Source: Lanius collurio (lineage: Eukaryota > Chordata > Aves > Passeriformes > Laniidae). Taken from it: a stretch of 64,000 nucleotides of DNA. Position numbers and translations under genes: made by a program. The DNA lies in NCBI GenBank assembly GCA_020086605.1, contig JACBWW010000016.1, positions 18,728,412 to 18,792,411 on the forward strand, in the 5' to 3' direction. Of the stretch, positions 13,501-28,500 are shown one piece after another. A model generated the notes under the pieces. That model searched no databases and was not told where the DNA came from. It worked only from the letters and a program-made list of their open reading frames with translations. The stretch's first letter is position 1; each line of letters starts with the position of its first letter.

Positions 13501-16500
13501 ACAGACAGGGCCTTAAATCAAAGCTCAGAAGCCTAAATATTTGGAAGCAGAAGCTGACAGCTTAGCTGTGTACCAACCTGCTCTTCCTCTTCAGCAGGAA
13601 ATGAAAAAAAAGGTAAAATTTCTCATGTTTTCTGTGTAGCTTCTCTTACTTCCAAAAGCCCTGTTTACAGTTGGGCCTTGAAGCACTTGTGACACATTCA
13701 GTGCTGACTTCTTAAATTAGTAAATGCTTTTTTTCTCCCTTCCTTTTCAGAAACCAGCCCTTAAAACTGTGGCAATATACATCATGTAAAAAGTGAAACT
13801 TAATGGCAGACAGCTTCCGAAATTTCAATGAAAGTCAATACTCCAGCTGAGCAGTTGCTCCCAAAAGGTTGAAGTCATTGTGGTACTAAATCATTAGCAT
13901 GTCACAAATTGGCTGCACCTCCTTATGCTCTTTGGAAGCTTTTCCATTACCTTCTATCTTCTTTGAATTTATTAATTTATACACAAAATGGCTCTGACAG
14001 CAATCAATTTCAAATTTACTTACTGCTGCAGCAAAATCAACCAATGAAGATGACAAATTGTACAGATGTTGGTCAAAAAAAATGAAACGAGGCTTAGGTA
14101 CTGCTCACTTCTGCAGAATGTCGTATGAAATAACTGATTTTCAAGTGCTGATTCCAGAAGTTGATCTTTAAAGGATACAAAATTAAACTTTCCCAGGAGG
14201 TGAGATTAGTAAACCCAAAACCTTCCTACCAAAGTAAATTCCAAAAATCAGAAATAATGACTTTTAAATGGTTAGAAATAGACAAGAAACCGAGGTGCAG
14301 CCTCTCCTGAGAGCAAGCTTTTTTCCTAAGAAGTCTGTAGTATTTTTCAGTGTACTACTTTGTAGGAGTAGTTCTCAAAATTTAAAACATACCCTCTCAC
14401 AGAAGTGAACCCTGTCTCAGGACACATGCCAGTCTCTAAAGCACCAGGTGAACCACCTGTTTCTGCATTTTGCTGTGCAATAAAGATAACCCCCAAGATC
14501 CTGAGATGACAGTTTTCAAGATCAGTGAAACCAAAAATTCTGGTAACTGGTGTTTTCAAGAACTTCACATAGGATCTAGTATTTCATTAATATCTATTAG
14601 TAACTACCATTATATCTGTCATTACCAATATGTAACTTCATGCTGTTATTTTCCTAGCACTTGGAAAAAAGAGAATATAAAAAGATGGCAGTAAAACAAT
14701 AGAGGGGTATTACAGAAGGGCATCTGATCCAGACTTAACCTCTGTCTCCCTTCAAAGAGAACTTAGGTTTTTGTTAAATTTTATGGCAGGTAAGATCACG
14801 TATCGGCAGCATAACCAGGAGAACAAGAAAAAAGCCATCAAACTGCACTTCAATGTGGAAACAAAAGCAGAAGCAAGCTATTTCCAGAGCAGGAAAAAGA
14901 ATCCTTTGATCCTGAATGCACAAGAAGTAGCTCTGCCTCTCAGATAACAGAAACAGTCAAATACTCCCATGATTGCTGTAGTCTCTTGAGGAAAGGATTT
15001 TTCTTGTGCCAGCACACAGCTCTGTTCAAAGGACTTCTTGACCTTATGGAATCCATCTCACTATTTCTCCTTTTCTTTCCAGCAGGTACTTTGCTGCAGG
15101 TTTCAGTGCTGCAAGGAAGGCTTAGCTTGTAAGTCCCCAAGAAAAACACCATCTTCTAGGAATGCATGAGGATGTCTGTGCAACGTGAAAGCAAGGACTG
15201 GACTCCAATTTTGCTTTCCTGAAGCAGCACTGAAAGAGCAGAGTATGAATGCTCTTTCCCAAAGCATCCAGGATGCTCCTCTCTGCAACAACCAACCAAA
15301 CAACTGCCTTGGCACACTGGGGGGCACACACCACAGGCAGGAACTCAAGGGTCTGTATGTGCCACTGGCCTGCACAGGAGCTGCAGTCAAACCTCACAGA
15401 ATCATGGATGCCTCACAGTGAGGGATAAAAGGGACCTCTGGAGGGTTGTGTGGCCACATCCCTCTGCTGAGCATCAGCTCCCAACATCAGCAAATGCTTT
15501 CCTTTGATGATGTACATAATGAAAATATAAAAACAAAGTATGAAAAATCAATATTCAAAACTTGGCTGTCTTGTTCAATAGTAAATCTATTTACAGTTCT
15601 GCTTCTGACCGAATTCCCAGAGGAAAGAGGAAGAGGATTGATTTGTAGTGTCTCTATCAGGCTCAAAGAAAGGGACTGAAAACTGCCAGGAAGGATACAA
15701 AAGGGCTCAGAGGACCTTACACAAGACCCCAATTTCTATCTCACTGAAAAGTATTGCAGTGGCTTAACAAGTACACAGCAGGGCTCTGGGAAGTACTCCC
15801 AAGAAGGCAGACAGTCACTTCACACTACTTTAAAAAAAAAGAAAGGGAAAAGAGGGAACTAAAGGTCGAGGTGGGGAGTCAAGTTTTGTATTGACTGTGG
15901 GTTGACTAGCATTAAAAATAGTAGCCTGGATATGCTAAGCAATTTGTCTTTGTACTTCAAAATAAAATTGAGGAAATAAACACCAAATGCTGTGAGATAA
16001 GACTCCATATTCTTGCAATTACACTGACACTGCTATACTTTCAGTGCACTGATTTCCTCTGTATTTCTATGATCTGAACAGCAGCGTTTGCATGCATTTC
16101 CAAACATTGACCTCTAAACCATGTTTGTCATTCCAAGTATAACTCTGAGTACACAATCAGCTAAAACCATTGTTATCTCAGCAGCATGAAACAGAGATCA
16201 ATTTTTTTTAGACTATGCCCTTTATTTCTCATTTTGAATTTCTTTTCTCATGACAGAAGTAAATGGTTACATATTTTACATAAAGAGATGTTACAGCTCT
16301 GAAGAGCTGAGAACGTTTGCTTTAATAAGAAGAAAAAAACATAATTTCACAAGATCAGAAATCTCTTCTGGAGAGAGGCTCATAAGAGAAAAAGCAAGAA
16401 CATTCAGACAAGTTCAAGATTAACTGGCAGACAACTGAATTACTATGCATGTAACAGCAGCTCATAACATAAAGACTCTCCTGCTATCAATAGAAGGCAC

Positions 16501-19500
16501 CCCCATCAGCTTTAAATAAAATGTGTATATAATTGAGCCCCAACCCCTCCAAAAGGAGTCCAGCTGAATGAAGGATGAAAAAGTTACCATGACAATATCT
16601 CTTCTCCAGATACGGGTAACTAATGCACAAACATTGTCAGAGGAGAGTGGGGAGGCAGACAAGATTACAAAGAAACCTCCTTCAAACGCCAGATACATCC
16701 TAATCTCTGTATAACACTTCTCAAGATACACTATTACACAGAACAACTAACAAACAAGTTTTCAAGCAGAGGAAGATGTTAAAACAACAACTTGATCTTT
16801 GTGAGTATTAAAAATTCAGTCCCCACCTGCCATCTGTCATTTTTCTTTTTAAAGAAAAAACTGAGACAGTTTTGCTGTTTTGGAAACAAGCAATAGGCTG
16901 TGTGTAGGCTGTAAAATGCAACCTGCAAGCATGGACTAACTTGGTGCCAATGGTAACAGAGTGTGAACTGCTCACCAAAACACATCTTCTGCATTTAGGA
17001 TGGGTCATCAGTTTAATCCTTTGTTTCTCCCAGTTGTTTTATGTATTGGCTTACTCAGGCCTAGCTTTGCATACAGTCTTCCTGTTCCCAGAAAGCCAAC
17101 CCTTTACTGTATTAAACTATAGTAAATTATTTACCAATAATTTACTACTTGAATGTACAAGAGAAGCACAAGAACATGTTTCACTCAGCAGGAAGCAGGG
17201 AATACTCTCCTTGAAGCACTGGAGGGCTTAAGCATGAAATCATCCATTGCTTTTTGACATTTCTTCCATCCCATCCCCAAAAGACACTGAAGCTTGCCCA
17301 AAATATTAATCCAGGGACTGAAATCCACTGAATTAAGGGATATTTGAAACTGTTCCCAACCCAGTCCCACTGGGGTCAGTGGAGATCACTAAGAAAAATA
17401 ATTGAAATATAGCAATTAATACACGCACAATTGCTGCAGAGGTCCACACTTCAACTCAAAAAATCAAACTCAAAATCTTAGGACATCAACAAAGTGAAAA
17501 AATGGGAATAAACACACTGAGTAGATTAAAGGTAGCCCAAGCATGTCAGTCACACATCTGAGTACAGCACAGACACAAGTATGTGCTCAAAAACACCAGT
17601 CTGAAGTCAGAAGGAAAAAAGGTTTCTCAGTACCTACTGTAAAGCTTCCTTGACACGTATCTGTATTTACATCCTTGAGATTCCAATTACCTCTGAAACA
17701 GTGGTGATTCATTTAAGTGATGATTTATTTATTCTCTGTTTCAGAGAATATTGGCAGCCTAAAATCTGGGGTGTCACCATTCCAGAGATTTTCATTGCCA
17801 TGTTATTAGGATTGCAATCATCAAGCAGAGAGGTGATGGCAAACACAGCAAAAGGAAAAGTCAAACAACAACATAGCTGTTGCAGGAAGATTTTTCAGTC
17901 TCTTCAGCCCTCACACCTCTAAACATGCAAACTAGAGTCATGAAGGCACTGTTATCATCTGCTCATGTTCTGAACTCCACAGTGTCATGAACAAGGCCAG
18001 GGCATTACCTTTCCCTCAGAGAAGATCGATTCAGCACAGAAGTCTGAACTGCTGGAGGTGCTGGATGCCCCAATGAAGCAGCAGAATGGGACTCTCTGTT
18101 GGGTGGATCTGAGCTCACATCCTCCTTGGAAGCAGCAGAACTGCCCAAGCCTTTTCCACTGGTAGATTTGGCCTGAAAAATACCCCACCAAACTAAAATT
18201 TATTATGAATATCAAGGTGTACAATTTTAATGTTATTATTTCTCCAACCAAAAGGTTAAAGATCATACATTCACTCAGGAATATCTGTCTGCTGGGGAAA
18301 GAACAAGGACCCTTATTTCATACAAAAATCCATGGTCTAAAATAAATCAACAAGTCTCAGAGGAATCTCTTGGCAGCTAACACAGCATCTTATGAGAAAC
18401 TCTAACAACCCTTTTATCAACTTTTCTGAGTGCACAACTTAAAGGCTTACTCAGGAATCTCACAGATTCAGAATAATGCCTGAGAGTCTAAACAACCCAT
18501 GGAACAATCCAGAGATGGCACAATGTAATAAACTCACATGGTACAGAGAACTACATTCCTTGCCAATAAAAGTCTGGAGTCTGACAAAAGTGTGCTTAAC
18601 ATATATAACAAGGTTTATCCTTATAATTCCCTTTCTTTCCACCTCCCAGTTATTATCAGTTCCCCCAGCCATTAAAAAATTTGAGAGGGCACACATAACT
18701 AAATGCCTAAACCCACAATTTTTACAGTACTTCAGGAACACTGGCAGAAAACAACTAAATGAGGATGTAAAGAATAAAACCCAGAAGAACCCTGACATTA
18801 ATTTTCATATTCTTTCAATACACAAGGAAGATAAAATCTGAAAAAGAAAGCACTGAAATAGCACAGCAGTGGCTTGCCAGTTGTACCAGTGCTACCTTTG
18901 CACACAATTCCAGAATGAAGGATGCTCTCAGAATAACTGGTAAGGCAAATTTTAAGGGCTCCTCTATGGCCTTGCTGCAAGCCTTATTGCCAAGGAAAAG
19001 CAAGTTTTGTATTTTCAGCCAATTTTACAAAGTACTAGGTTTCCTTTCACTGTTTGTAAATAACCTGCCAGCAGGCCCTAACTAGGTTAGATCAGATTTA
19101 AAATGTCCTTCTTCATGCTTTTGATACTACTGTAGATAAAGTTTCAAAAATATCTATGCAAGACAATCCAAGAAAGACTGAGAGATTCCCAAAAAATCAT
19201 ATGTAAGCTATAACACTTCAAAGTACTCACTTCAGCTTTCTTGGGTCTGTAGCTGCCCAGAGGAGAAAGATCTGGAGAAAGAAAGAAAAAAGGTCCATGA
19301 CAGAAGAAATAAGAAAAAGACATTTGCATTTCCTAAACTCTATTAAATCTTTTACAAAACATCCTATCTCTCTTCACAAACAAAACTAAACCAATTTATT
19401 ATTATTATACATTGTCTCCTCAGTATATTTCAGGAAATCACCTTCTTTAGCTGAAAGCCATGACCTCACATTGAATAGAATACAATGCTTGCAATAATGA

Positions 19501-22500
19501 ATCAGTGTGGGCACCCTCTTCTGCACAGACAGAAGGGACACATTTTGTTACACTATTAATTGCTTAAATCAGTACAAAACAAGCTTGACCATTCCCAAAA
19601 ATCCCCATGTCCATTGCTCTACCTTACTAATCCTCTCTGAACAAGTTTCCCTACAACCCTCTCTGCATTCCTTCCCTCACCACTGACCCACAGACATGAA
19701 ACCCAGGGAAACAAACATCTTAGGGCTCTACTGGTTTAGGATTCTTCATCAGTGTCAATATGCATCCCTGAGGGACTGACATTAAATTTTCCTTCTTGAT
19801 CCGTTCTACCAGTTTGTACTGAACAACCCTCACACTGTGACCCAGGAAAATCAAAAAAGGACTAAACTGTACTGTCTGCATTAAGATTTCTAATACTAGG
19901 AATCTTCTTTTCAGAAGTTACAGGCAGGTGACCAAAGAATCCTCTGGATATTAATACTAAAGTAGATTTTGGTCTCTTAACTACTGGCCAGAAATCATCA
20001 GCTCCTTTTGTAAGTGTGCAATGTTATCAGATGATCTGGTCTGTTACATTATCCAGCTATCACAGATTGGAGAGTCTGTTCCCAAAGGGAATGTGAAACC
20101 TTTAAAATCCAGCACCCAGTGCAACAACAAAGAACAGATATAAAATAATGTGTTCATAATGATTTGCTGTATAGCAAATTATAATCAGTGAGGAAATGAA
20201 ATAAAAATGAGGCAGAGAACACATAAACAAATACTGATGAGACTCATTAAAATCCTTATATTGTCAGACATATGCAATAAAATTAAGTTTTAGGGCACTT
20301 CCCTAAATTTCTGGTCCCACATTTTTTATTAAACACTCACTTAGTGATACTAAAGGATGCTGAAGCAGATATTGGAGCATATCCTGGATGCTCATTAATA
20401 ATGGCAAGTCACTGATCCACTACTCACAAATACTGCTGAAATAAACATTATTCATCTGGGAAGGAACAGAGTCCTTGAATTTCAAAATAATTGATACTCC
20501 AAGCCTGATCAACACACCCACAAACCACGGTGCAGATTTGCTCCACCATCCAAGTCAACGAAAAAAGTGGAGTGAAACAGAGCACTCATCTGGGCTTTGG
20601 AATTCTCTCCTCCTATTTTCATATCATGTACAACTATGTTGCAAGCTTCATGAGGTAAAGAACTATCCAATGGCACCCTCTGGAGCAGTAATTTATCCAG
20701 TATTCTTCCTTTCCCTAGGAAGGACCTACCGCTTGTTCTCCATCATACACTGATATTCTCATAATAAATAAAAACCTAAATGATAATAAAAAGTCCCAAA
20801 TAAAACTACTTACTGCAGAAATCAATAGCATGAATGAGATATGTAGTAGAAAATACTGACCAGAGGGTGCCTTGGTCCAGGCTTCTGCTGTGCTTTCTCG
20901 TGGGCAGCACCAAGTATGAAGTTTAGCACCAGGACTTAGTTGTCCAACCTGAAGCAAAAATACTGTTAAAATGCTCAGTATCAGATGTATCAATTTCTAT
21001 TTTTTCTGGTTTTGTTCATAAGAGCACAACTTGTACTTTCTGAAATATTTTATTTTATTTATTATTTTATTTATAAGTACTAGTTTAGACTATTTTCATA
21101 ACACTTGGCTCATGTGCATTATTAGCAATACTGTGCATGAACAAAGTGCTAGAAAGGTCTAGAAAACTCCAAATATCCTATTGTTCAAAGAAAGAAAATA
21201 CAGACAGTTTCTCCTTCATCTGTAATGTCTACAGTCTTTTTATACAATTCTTGGTATCTCATATTTATTCTAAACAGCTCAGATCTCACCAAGAGAGATC
21301 TGAATCTCTTCCTAATTAAAAAGTTACATTTAATATAATCCAATTTTAATCTTCATGTCACACAAAATCTCCAGGCCAAAAGAGTTCTCAGCAGCAAAGA
21401 TACCCTAAAAGGAGCATTCTCAATCTAGAAAGGCCATGACAGTCAGGATATGCTGAATTAAGAGACAAGCTCTTTCCTTTTTTTGTACAAACATAACCAA
21501 GCGTTGAAAATCAATAATCAGTGTTAATGATGCTATAATTAAACTGTGAACTTCACCTATAGATCAAAACCCAGAAAAATTGAATAAAAGGAGTTAAAAG
21601 AAAAATATTTGAGAGAAACAGTAGAGTGATGAATGATTATTGATCTAGTAAGGTCATTTTGAATTTCTAAAAGGTAGCTATATGTAGAATAAAACTTGGA
21701 AAAGAATTCTAAACTTTAAAAATATATTATTAAATAATTAGTATCAATACTAAGCAAAAAGATAAGGTAGAAGCAAACTATTTAACCACTAGATTATCTA
21801 ACTGGTTGTCGTAAGTGCCCAGATGCCACAACACAGAATGTGAACAATCCCATTTCTGCCCCCACAAATTCAAAGTGATTTTCTAAAAACAGAGGATAAT
21901 TGCAATAAGAAGAAAAATTAAGATGGGGGAAAAAAATTATAAGATCCTCCAAATGGCTGGGAAATGTAGTCCTTTCCTTTTAAAAGACTTACACACAATT
22001 TCTTTAAGTAACTACCTAATTTCAGGACAATTTTTCATGTATGGCAAAAAGTCCTTATGTTATGAATTCTAAGTCAAAATGTTTGAGATGTAGCTCTGAG
22101 CAAAGGAAGTGTTCCAAAGATCACAGGATGCCAACATAAAAAAAAGTTGAAAGAGAGGAAGTGCAAGTGTTCATAATGTAACTAGACACTCTTTCTTTAA
22201 AGTCTTATTCAGAAATTTTTAATACTAATATCAATTACTTCCAAGCTGAATTTATACACCTATTATCCTGTCTAGTGTGCTGGAAGAAAAGAAATGGGGC
22301 CTCAGAGAATTTAACCAAGATATTCATGAGAGAATTTGATCTTTGTCTGTTACTAAAGCGGATAAAAGAAATTTTATTTTAGTTAATTTTACATTTAAAT
22401 CACTCTGTGACAGACTGCTAAGGAGAGGAAAATTATTCATCTAAACTAAGAGCTGAATGAATTTTTGGAGCGCTATTTAGTGAAAGAACAATATTTGAAC

Positions 22501-25500
22501 TGAGCTTAAGCTGGAAGTACCTTGGAGCAAATACAAACCCGTCTGATTACGAAGGGAGGTTTGTCAGTGTCCCTCCTGAACTCGTGGGGCCCGAGGTTCA
22601 GGTGGGCCAGCCTCTGCCTGGCCTCCTCGGAGAGCTCGCACATGCGGCGCTTGGTGTACGGGGACGGGGAGCGCGACTTGGAGGCGATCGTGGGCTGCTC
22701 GTAGCTCTTCCCTGCCGAGCTCTGCCTGCCCTTCTCAGCTGAAGGAGGGGTTTTCTTTGGTACCTTTGAGGGCATCTTTCCTTTTGGGGTTGAATGATGC
22801 ACCCAATTTGTATCGGCCTGAAGTGAAGGAGAGAAATTATCTGATTTGACGGCGTGCGTGATAAAGATCGCTGAACGTAATGAGAACAAGGAATTAATAA
22901 TTTTAACAAGAAGAGATGCCATGGCAGCTAAAGTTCCCCTCATAAAACTGTCACCAAACAGCAATTTAAAAAACAATGTGTTTACTGTTTTCTCTGAAGC
23001 CAAAAGAAGGTTAAACACCCAGTACTACTCATTAGGTATCAAGTGTCTGATACTTACTCAATTAGCTTTCTCACAGTTAGTGGAGACTGTAAAAAGTAAA
23101 TTGAATTTTGTCACAAGTTTCTTTAATACAAACTTTACCTGAATTAGATATACACAGATTTGAAGCACATTTTTATCTGTTTAAGCTTTTATTTTAAAAT
23201 TCTTACACTTTAATATAAAAGACAGAAATTAAAATAGGAGTCTATTTAAGAGTTTGGATTCTATGCATTTAAGAGTTGCCTAAAGCTTCAAAAGAAATGC
23301 AACTACATTCTCAAAAGTTTGTATTTTCTTGGATCATGCTGAATTTACTAGTTCTTTAAAGAGTTATAGCCAAGAAGTAGTGTTTTGTCGATAAAAATAA
23401 TACTGCTCCTGTCAGAAATTCTTATTCAAGCTGGAGCTAGTTGACATTAGCCCTAAATCTGAATGTTGCATGTACTCCTTCAGTTCAGAGGAACCCAGAG
23501 AAAAAATGTCCAGCTTGCCTTTAAGCCTTTCCCTCTACACCCAGCCACTGGATGGCTGAGGCTGTGTTTGTTTTGCATTGCCTTGACCTTGGCAGCACAC
23601 AGAACACTCCTACCACTCCTCTGGACTCCCACTTGTGCAGCTGATCGTGGGACACAGCCTGGACTTGGCCCACACAAAGCCAGGCCTAATTGTCTATGAC
23701 TAATCTCAGCTTCATCACAAGCAGGTGGTGCTGCTTCTGGCTTAGACCAGTTGTGAAACTGGACCTTCACTGTAACACAAGCAAATCTGAGCTGCCATTC
23801 ATGGACACTTTCAGGAGCAGTTTAAATTTTAAATCAAATAGCCCTTATTCAAGTCACCTTCACCGAAGCCACTTTTCCAACAGTGACAATTTTCACTGAT
23901 TTTTAATTCTTCTTCTGTCTCAATACTTTTAATTTGTTAAATTTGGAAGAAACTTCTCATTGAAGTCATTAGCAATGCCACCAACAGGTCAAAGTCACTT
24001 AAGTGTCTTTGCACACAACCCTTCCTGACAACCATTCCATTTTAATGATGCTGCACCATTTTTCAATAGTACAGCAAGAAAGGGTAACTTTACATGACAG
24101 CTTGTGCCAGAAATCCAAACCAAACTTCCAATCTGTGAGACCAGAGAAGAAAGCTACTTCACCTTTAACTGTACTTGTAGCCAAAGCAGCATTTCCAGAT
24201 TAATAGAGGTGACAGCCCTTTCAACAAAAATCTGCATTTCCATTACTGTCAATGATACAGTAACAGAAACAATTAAATTAATTGGTTTGGTTTAATATTG
24301 TACCTTCTCTAACTTCACCTAGTTTTCACTGTCCTTAATTTTAAGTGTCAGGAACAAATGGTGAGAAGGCATCTTCCCATGTACAAATACACCAGGGACT
24401 GACACTTCAGCTGATCACAGAACACAGCAGCTGATAATTGTTTCAGATTCAAGGAACTCTCAGCATCTACTGTCATGCACCAAACCCACTCACTACTCAT
24501 ACTTGATTAAAAATTTAATCAAGTTGTCAAGCACCCACGATACCTGCTTTAACCACAACAAAAGAATGAGAAAAGTTTGAAGTGAGCAGCACATGCAAAA
24601 ATTGGAAGCAAGGCTATCAATATTAAATCTAGAAATTAAATTGTGCTAACCTGTATGTGACTCCTTCCTGAGCTTAACAGACTGTCTGAAATAAGAGAGA
24701 TTGTAGAAAATCTCAATTTTGGTGCAATTCCCTAGAAGAGAGACAATAATTGAACATCAAGCTCCAACTCAAGATAAAGGGTATCAAAGAGGTAAATGTC
24801 ACCTAATGTAACAAACCATTCCTAATTTTCAGCCATTTCCTTTGTTAATTTCAGCCTTTAATAAAGATAATTAGAAAAGACAGAACAGCAATGGTAAATG
24901 TCAAGATGCTAACATTTGCATTTCTGACAATTCAATTACAGATGATTACACTGCTTTTGTACAACAATTAAGGTCTGACTTTTATTTTAATACCTTTCTT
25001 TTTGTCAAAAGCACTTTTAAAGATTTTTCATGCCATGCTATATCAATAAAAATTTCAGTCATGCTCTAGAAGTTTCACTAATGCTAACTTTGTAAACTTG
25101 TCAGAGAATAGTCTCAGTTGTGCCATCTCTTTTGTAAAAACATTTTGTTTAATCAGTCAATCACACTGCAAATAACTATTCATTTGTAACAGTATGACTA
25201 AGAATACCCTTCATTCCTTAATCTTTAGAACAGTCTGATTTCTGTGGATGTCTCCCTTGGTCCATAACCAGGTTCCACTCCCTCACAATCCCCTCCTGCC
25301 CATAGGGTAGCCCTACTTTGTCCCACTTGGAATCAGTGGGGTCCAGCTGGTTGAGCACAGCACACACAGAGTAATGGCCAGCAGGTCCCTCCATTTTTAC
25401 ATCATTAGCAGCTTCTACTCACTTTCTTTTACTGCAGCCATGGCTAGGAACTTAACACCTCAGAAAATTATTGCCTTTCAAATTCACTGAGCATTGGCTA

Positions 25501-28500
25501 ATGCATTCAAAATTTACTGGGTGTAAAGGACAGGGATTATGACACACAAGCATTGTATCCCAAACAGCAGCATTAAAAAAGGCATAAAAGAACTAAATGC
25601 CACATATGCTATAAACAAGTGGCAATCATCTATGTGCATCGTTTAGAGCTCTGCAGAATTCAAGAGAGAATCAAGTGCCCCTAGAAATTTCTACCCTCTC
25701 TTCTTTCAACATGGACAGAATTTGCTGCCTGAGGCATCTCAGTGCAGGGGCATTTGTGCACATGAACACACAAAATCACTGAGACATGAAAACGAGCTGG
25801 GTGTGTTTGTGACTGTCCCACATTTGTAAGAATTAGCAGGAACTTCATGAGTGAAGTCTATTGATGAACCAAACTATTCTCTACCACCTGCCTAAACACT
25901 GATTTCCCATTAGGGAATATGATCTGGCCTCAGGACAGATTATGGAAATGTAAAGACAAAAATGCCAAGAAAGCTCAGTCATAGCAATTAACAGAGTCCA
26001 GGATTCAATCAAGTCAAGTTATGGCATATAAAAAAAATTTTAAATCTGATCATCTTTAATCAAGTCATTTTTACTACTAATGAATTGTCAAGTGCTATCA
26101 ACAATTTAAAAAAGGACACATCAGAATTAGTATGCCTACTACAAAATGCAACAATAGAGCACCTACTGCTCTTACAGAGATTGGAAATTATAACAAAATT
26201 CTTAAGAGCTCATACCTAAAAAATGACACAAAATATGGTTTCTTTAGAGAAATAGTCTGTGGAGAGGGAATATAGGATGACATTCTAATGCACAACCATG
26301 GATATGCCAAAAGCAACTCAAAGGCCAAAAGCCATCAGAGGACTTGCTCTGTTTTCTGCAGTTACCAAACTAGGGATTGCTGAAGGATATTCAAAACAAT
26401 TACATAAAGACTGTCACACAGCCCCAAACACAACTGTAAATGAAAATACAGCCATAAAGTTTTTGGGATCTCTTCTGCTTCTGGCTTAGTGGTGTCTGCA
26501 GCACCGAGCAGTCCTGCATCAATCATTAAACAGAAGGGACATAATAGCAATTTTATCATAGAAAAAATATAAAGGTGGTTCATGTTTAGAAGACTAAAAG
26601 TCTATTATGTGCTTTTGACTGCAAGGAGTATGAGTACAACTCTAGCTTAAAGAAGCATATATGAATATAACAGAAGGTCTTATACTGGCATGCTAATGGA
26701 AGATAGCATAACTAAAAAGAAACTGTTTTAAGTAATGTGGCAAATACTGCATGAAGGTGGGGAATGGAGATAAGAACATCTGTAAGAAATCACTACCACA
26801 GTCCAGGCATAAACATATTCTGAAAGGCAAAGGCTGCAGAGAAATACAGAAGAGCCAGCAAGAGCCTCATCTGGGCAACACTGGACCAGGAGAGATAACT
26901 CGAGGCATGTCTTGTCTGCACACAGAGTTTGTAAACCTCATAAGACATTTAGCCAGAGACACTATCAGCCAAGTGCCAGATTTCTGGAGGAGTTCTGATC
27001 CTCTCGACTTGGGATTCCTTCCAACTGGCAGATTAGCAGAGTTAATCAGATACTGCTTGTCACTGCCTATCTGAACTCCACAACCGTAACCTTGCTGTTG
27101 CTACCTTTATTTTTTTAAATAAAAGACAAATTTTTTGGAAATCAAACTGCCACTGAAGCAGAGCTGCCATTCAAAAATATTCAACATCTCACCTGGCTAT
27201 AACTTTTCATGTGGGAAGAACATGGCTTCACTAGCTCAGGAATAATGTGAGGCTTCTCACAACCTTGTTTAACACATCCTTTTACCCAGCATTCACATCC
27301 AGTGCTTCGTGCTGACAGACTTAGCAGGAGACACCAGTAAAGCTCAGGGAACACTGGAAGATGGAGGCACTTGAGACTGCATTTCTTCTGGAGGTAAAAA
27401 TCCTTTCACAGTTGTTCCATTTGGCAAGGGAGGAGAGGAATAAGAAGTTCCTTCTGGGAGCCTCCCTTCAATGCCATCAAACACAGCTTCTGTATTACTC
27501 ACTGAAAAGGGAGTTACTATGCCAAAATCCTCTCTTAAACTGTACTTTCAGCTATGGAGATGGAAGAGAGCAACAAAGGCTTCTGCAGTCCCTGTTCCAG
27601 GGCAGAGATGGATTTTGTTTATGCTGCTCCCAAGGACATGGAAGTATGTTTGTGTCTTACATCAGTTGACTTTTTAAAGCTACTACAGTGCCATCATTCA
27701 TCAGCTACACATCCAAATTACTCTGACCACATCTTCTCACAGCTCACAAGTTATGGCACCTTCTCTTTATTAGAAAAGACATAACTTTTGTTTTAAAGAG
27801 CTCAGTTTGACAAAAGCCATCAAACTCCTCTAGTGGCTCTGCTTCTACTTCTACAAAGACTCATTATATTCTGTTCACAAAAAAATCTAAAAACATGTAG
27901 CTAATACCACCTCATTTGTTACTACCTCCCTATTCTTTCTCAACACCAGGAAAATACCTATTCTATGAGCAGTATGAAAGCAAAACAGTCCCACCCCATC
28001 TCTTGAGCTACACCACGATGTATGGGATGAGCCATATCAAAGAGATATTATGGCCAAAAAAACAATGGTTGCTTTTGCAGGGACAGTTTAAGCTGCTACA
28101 GAATCAAACATTTTGTAGCACAAAATCACAAGTTTAATTCATTGAAATGTAACACAGCATTAGATACCAAATTAGCACTTCTAATTGCAAGTGTTTGGGC
28201 AGTTTCCAGGTTGCCCTTTAAGGGGAAGGATTACATCAGCTAAAGATACCAATGAACTTTAATCAGCATTTCCCTCCTCCCATGTGCTTTTAGTCCAACT
28301 ATAACAGACAGGGTAATTGAGTCCCTATCCAAATGTCCTGCCAGTCCAGCAGTAAAACTTAACTAAAAAAGACCACACAAAACAAACTCCAAAAGACATC
28401 ATCACCATTCTCCTTAAAGTGCTTTCCCTGGGTTATTCTGCTGACAATTAAGATTCAACAAACTTTATGAAAGGGCAGTGTGAAATGAATTCATTTTCAT

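Larger units (their letters stand above)
8909..18008 (-). other. SPATA6 intron 10 (9.1 kb, longest)
   Basis: It holds a 29-bp tandem duplication at 11827-11884, an A18 run at 12453-12470 and a CR1 tail near 15398-15480. No coding exon fits between exons 10 and 11, whose protein sequences are contiguous in mammals. Confidence 0.7.
18173..22538 (-). other. SPATA6 introns 9, 8 and 7 (with exons 9 and 8 inside)
   Basis: Introns 18173-19230, 19272-20860 and 20949-22538 are AT-rich unique sequence. An AT-rich T/A tract lies at about 21040-21080. No mobile element was recognised. Confidence 0.65.
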
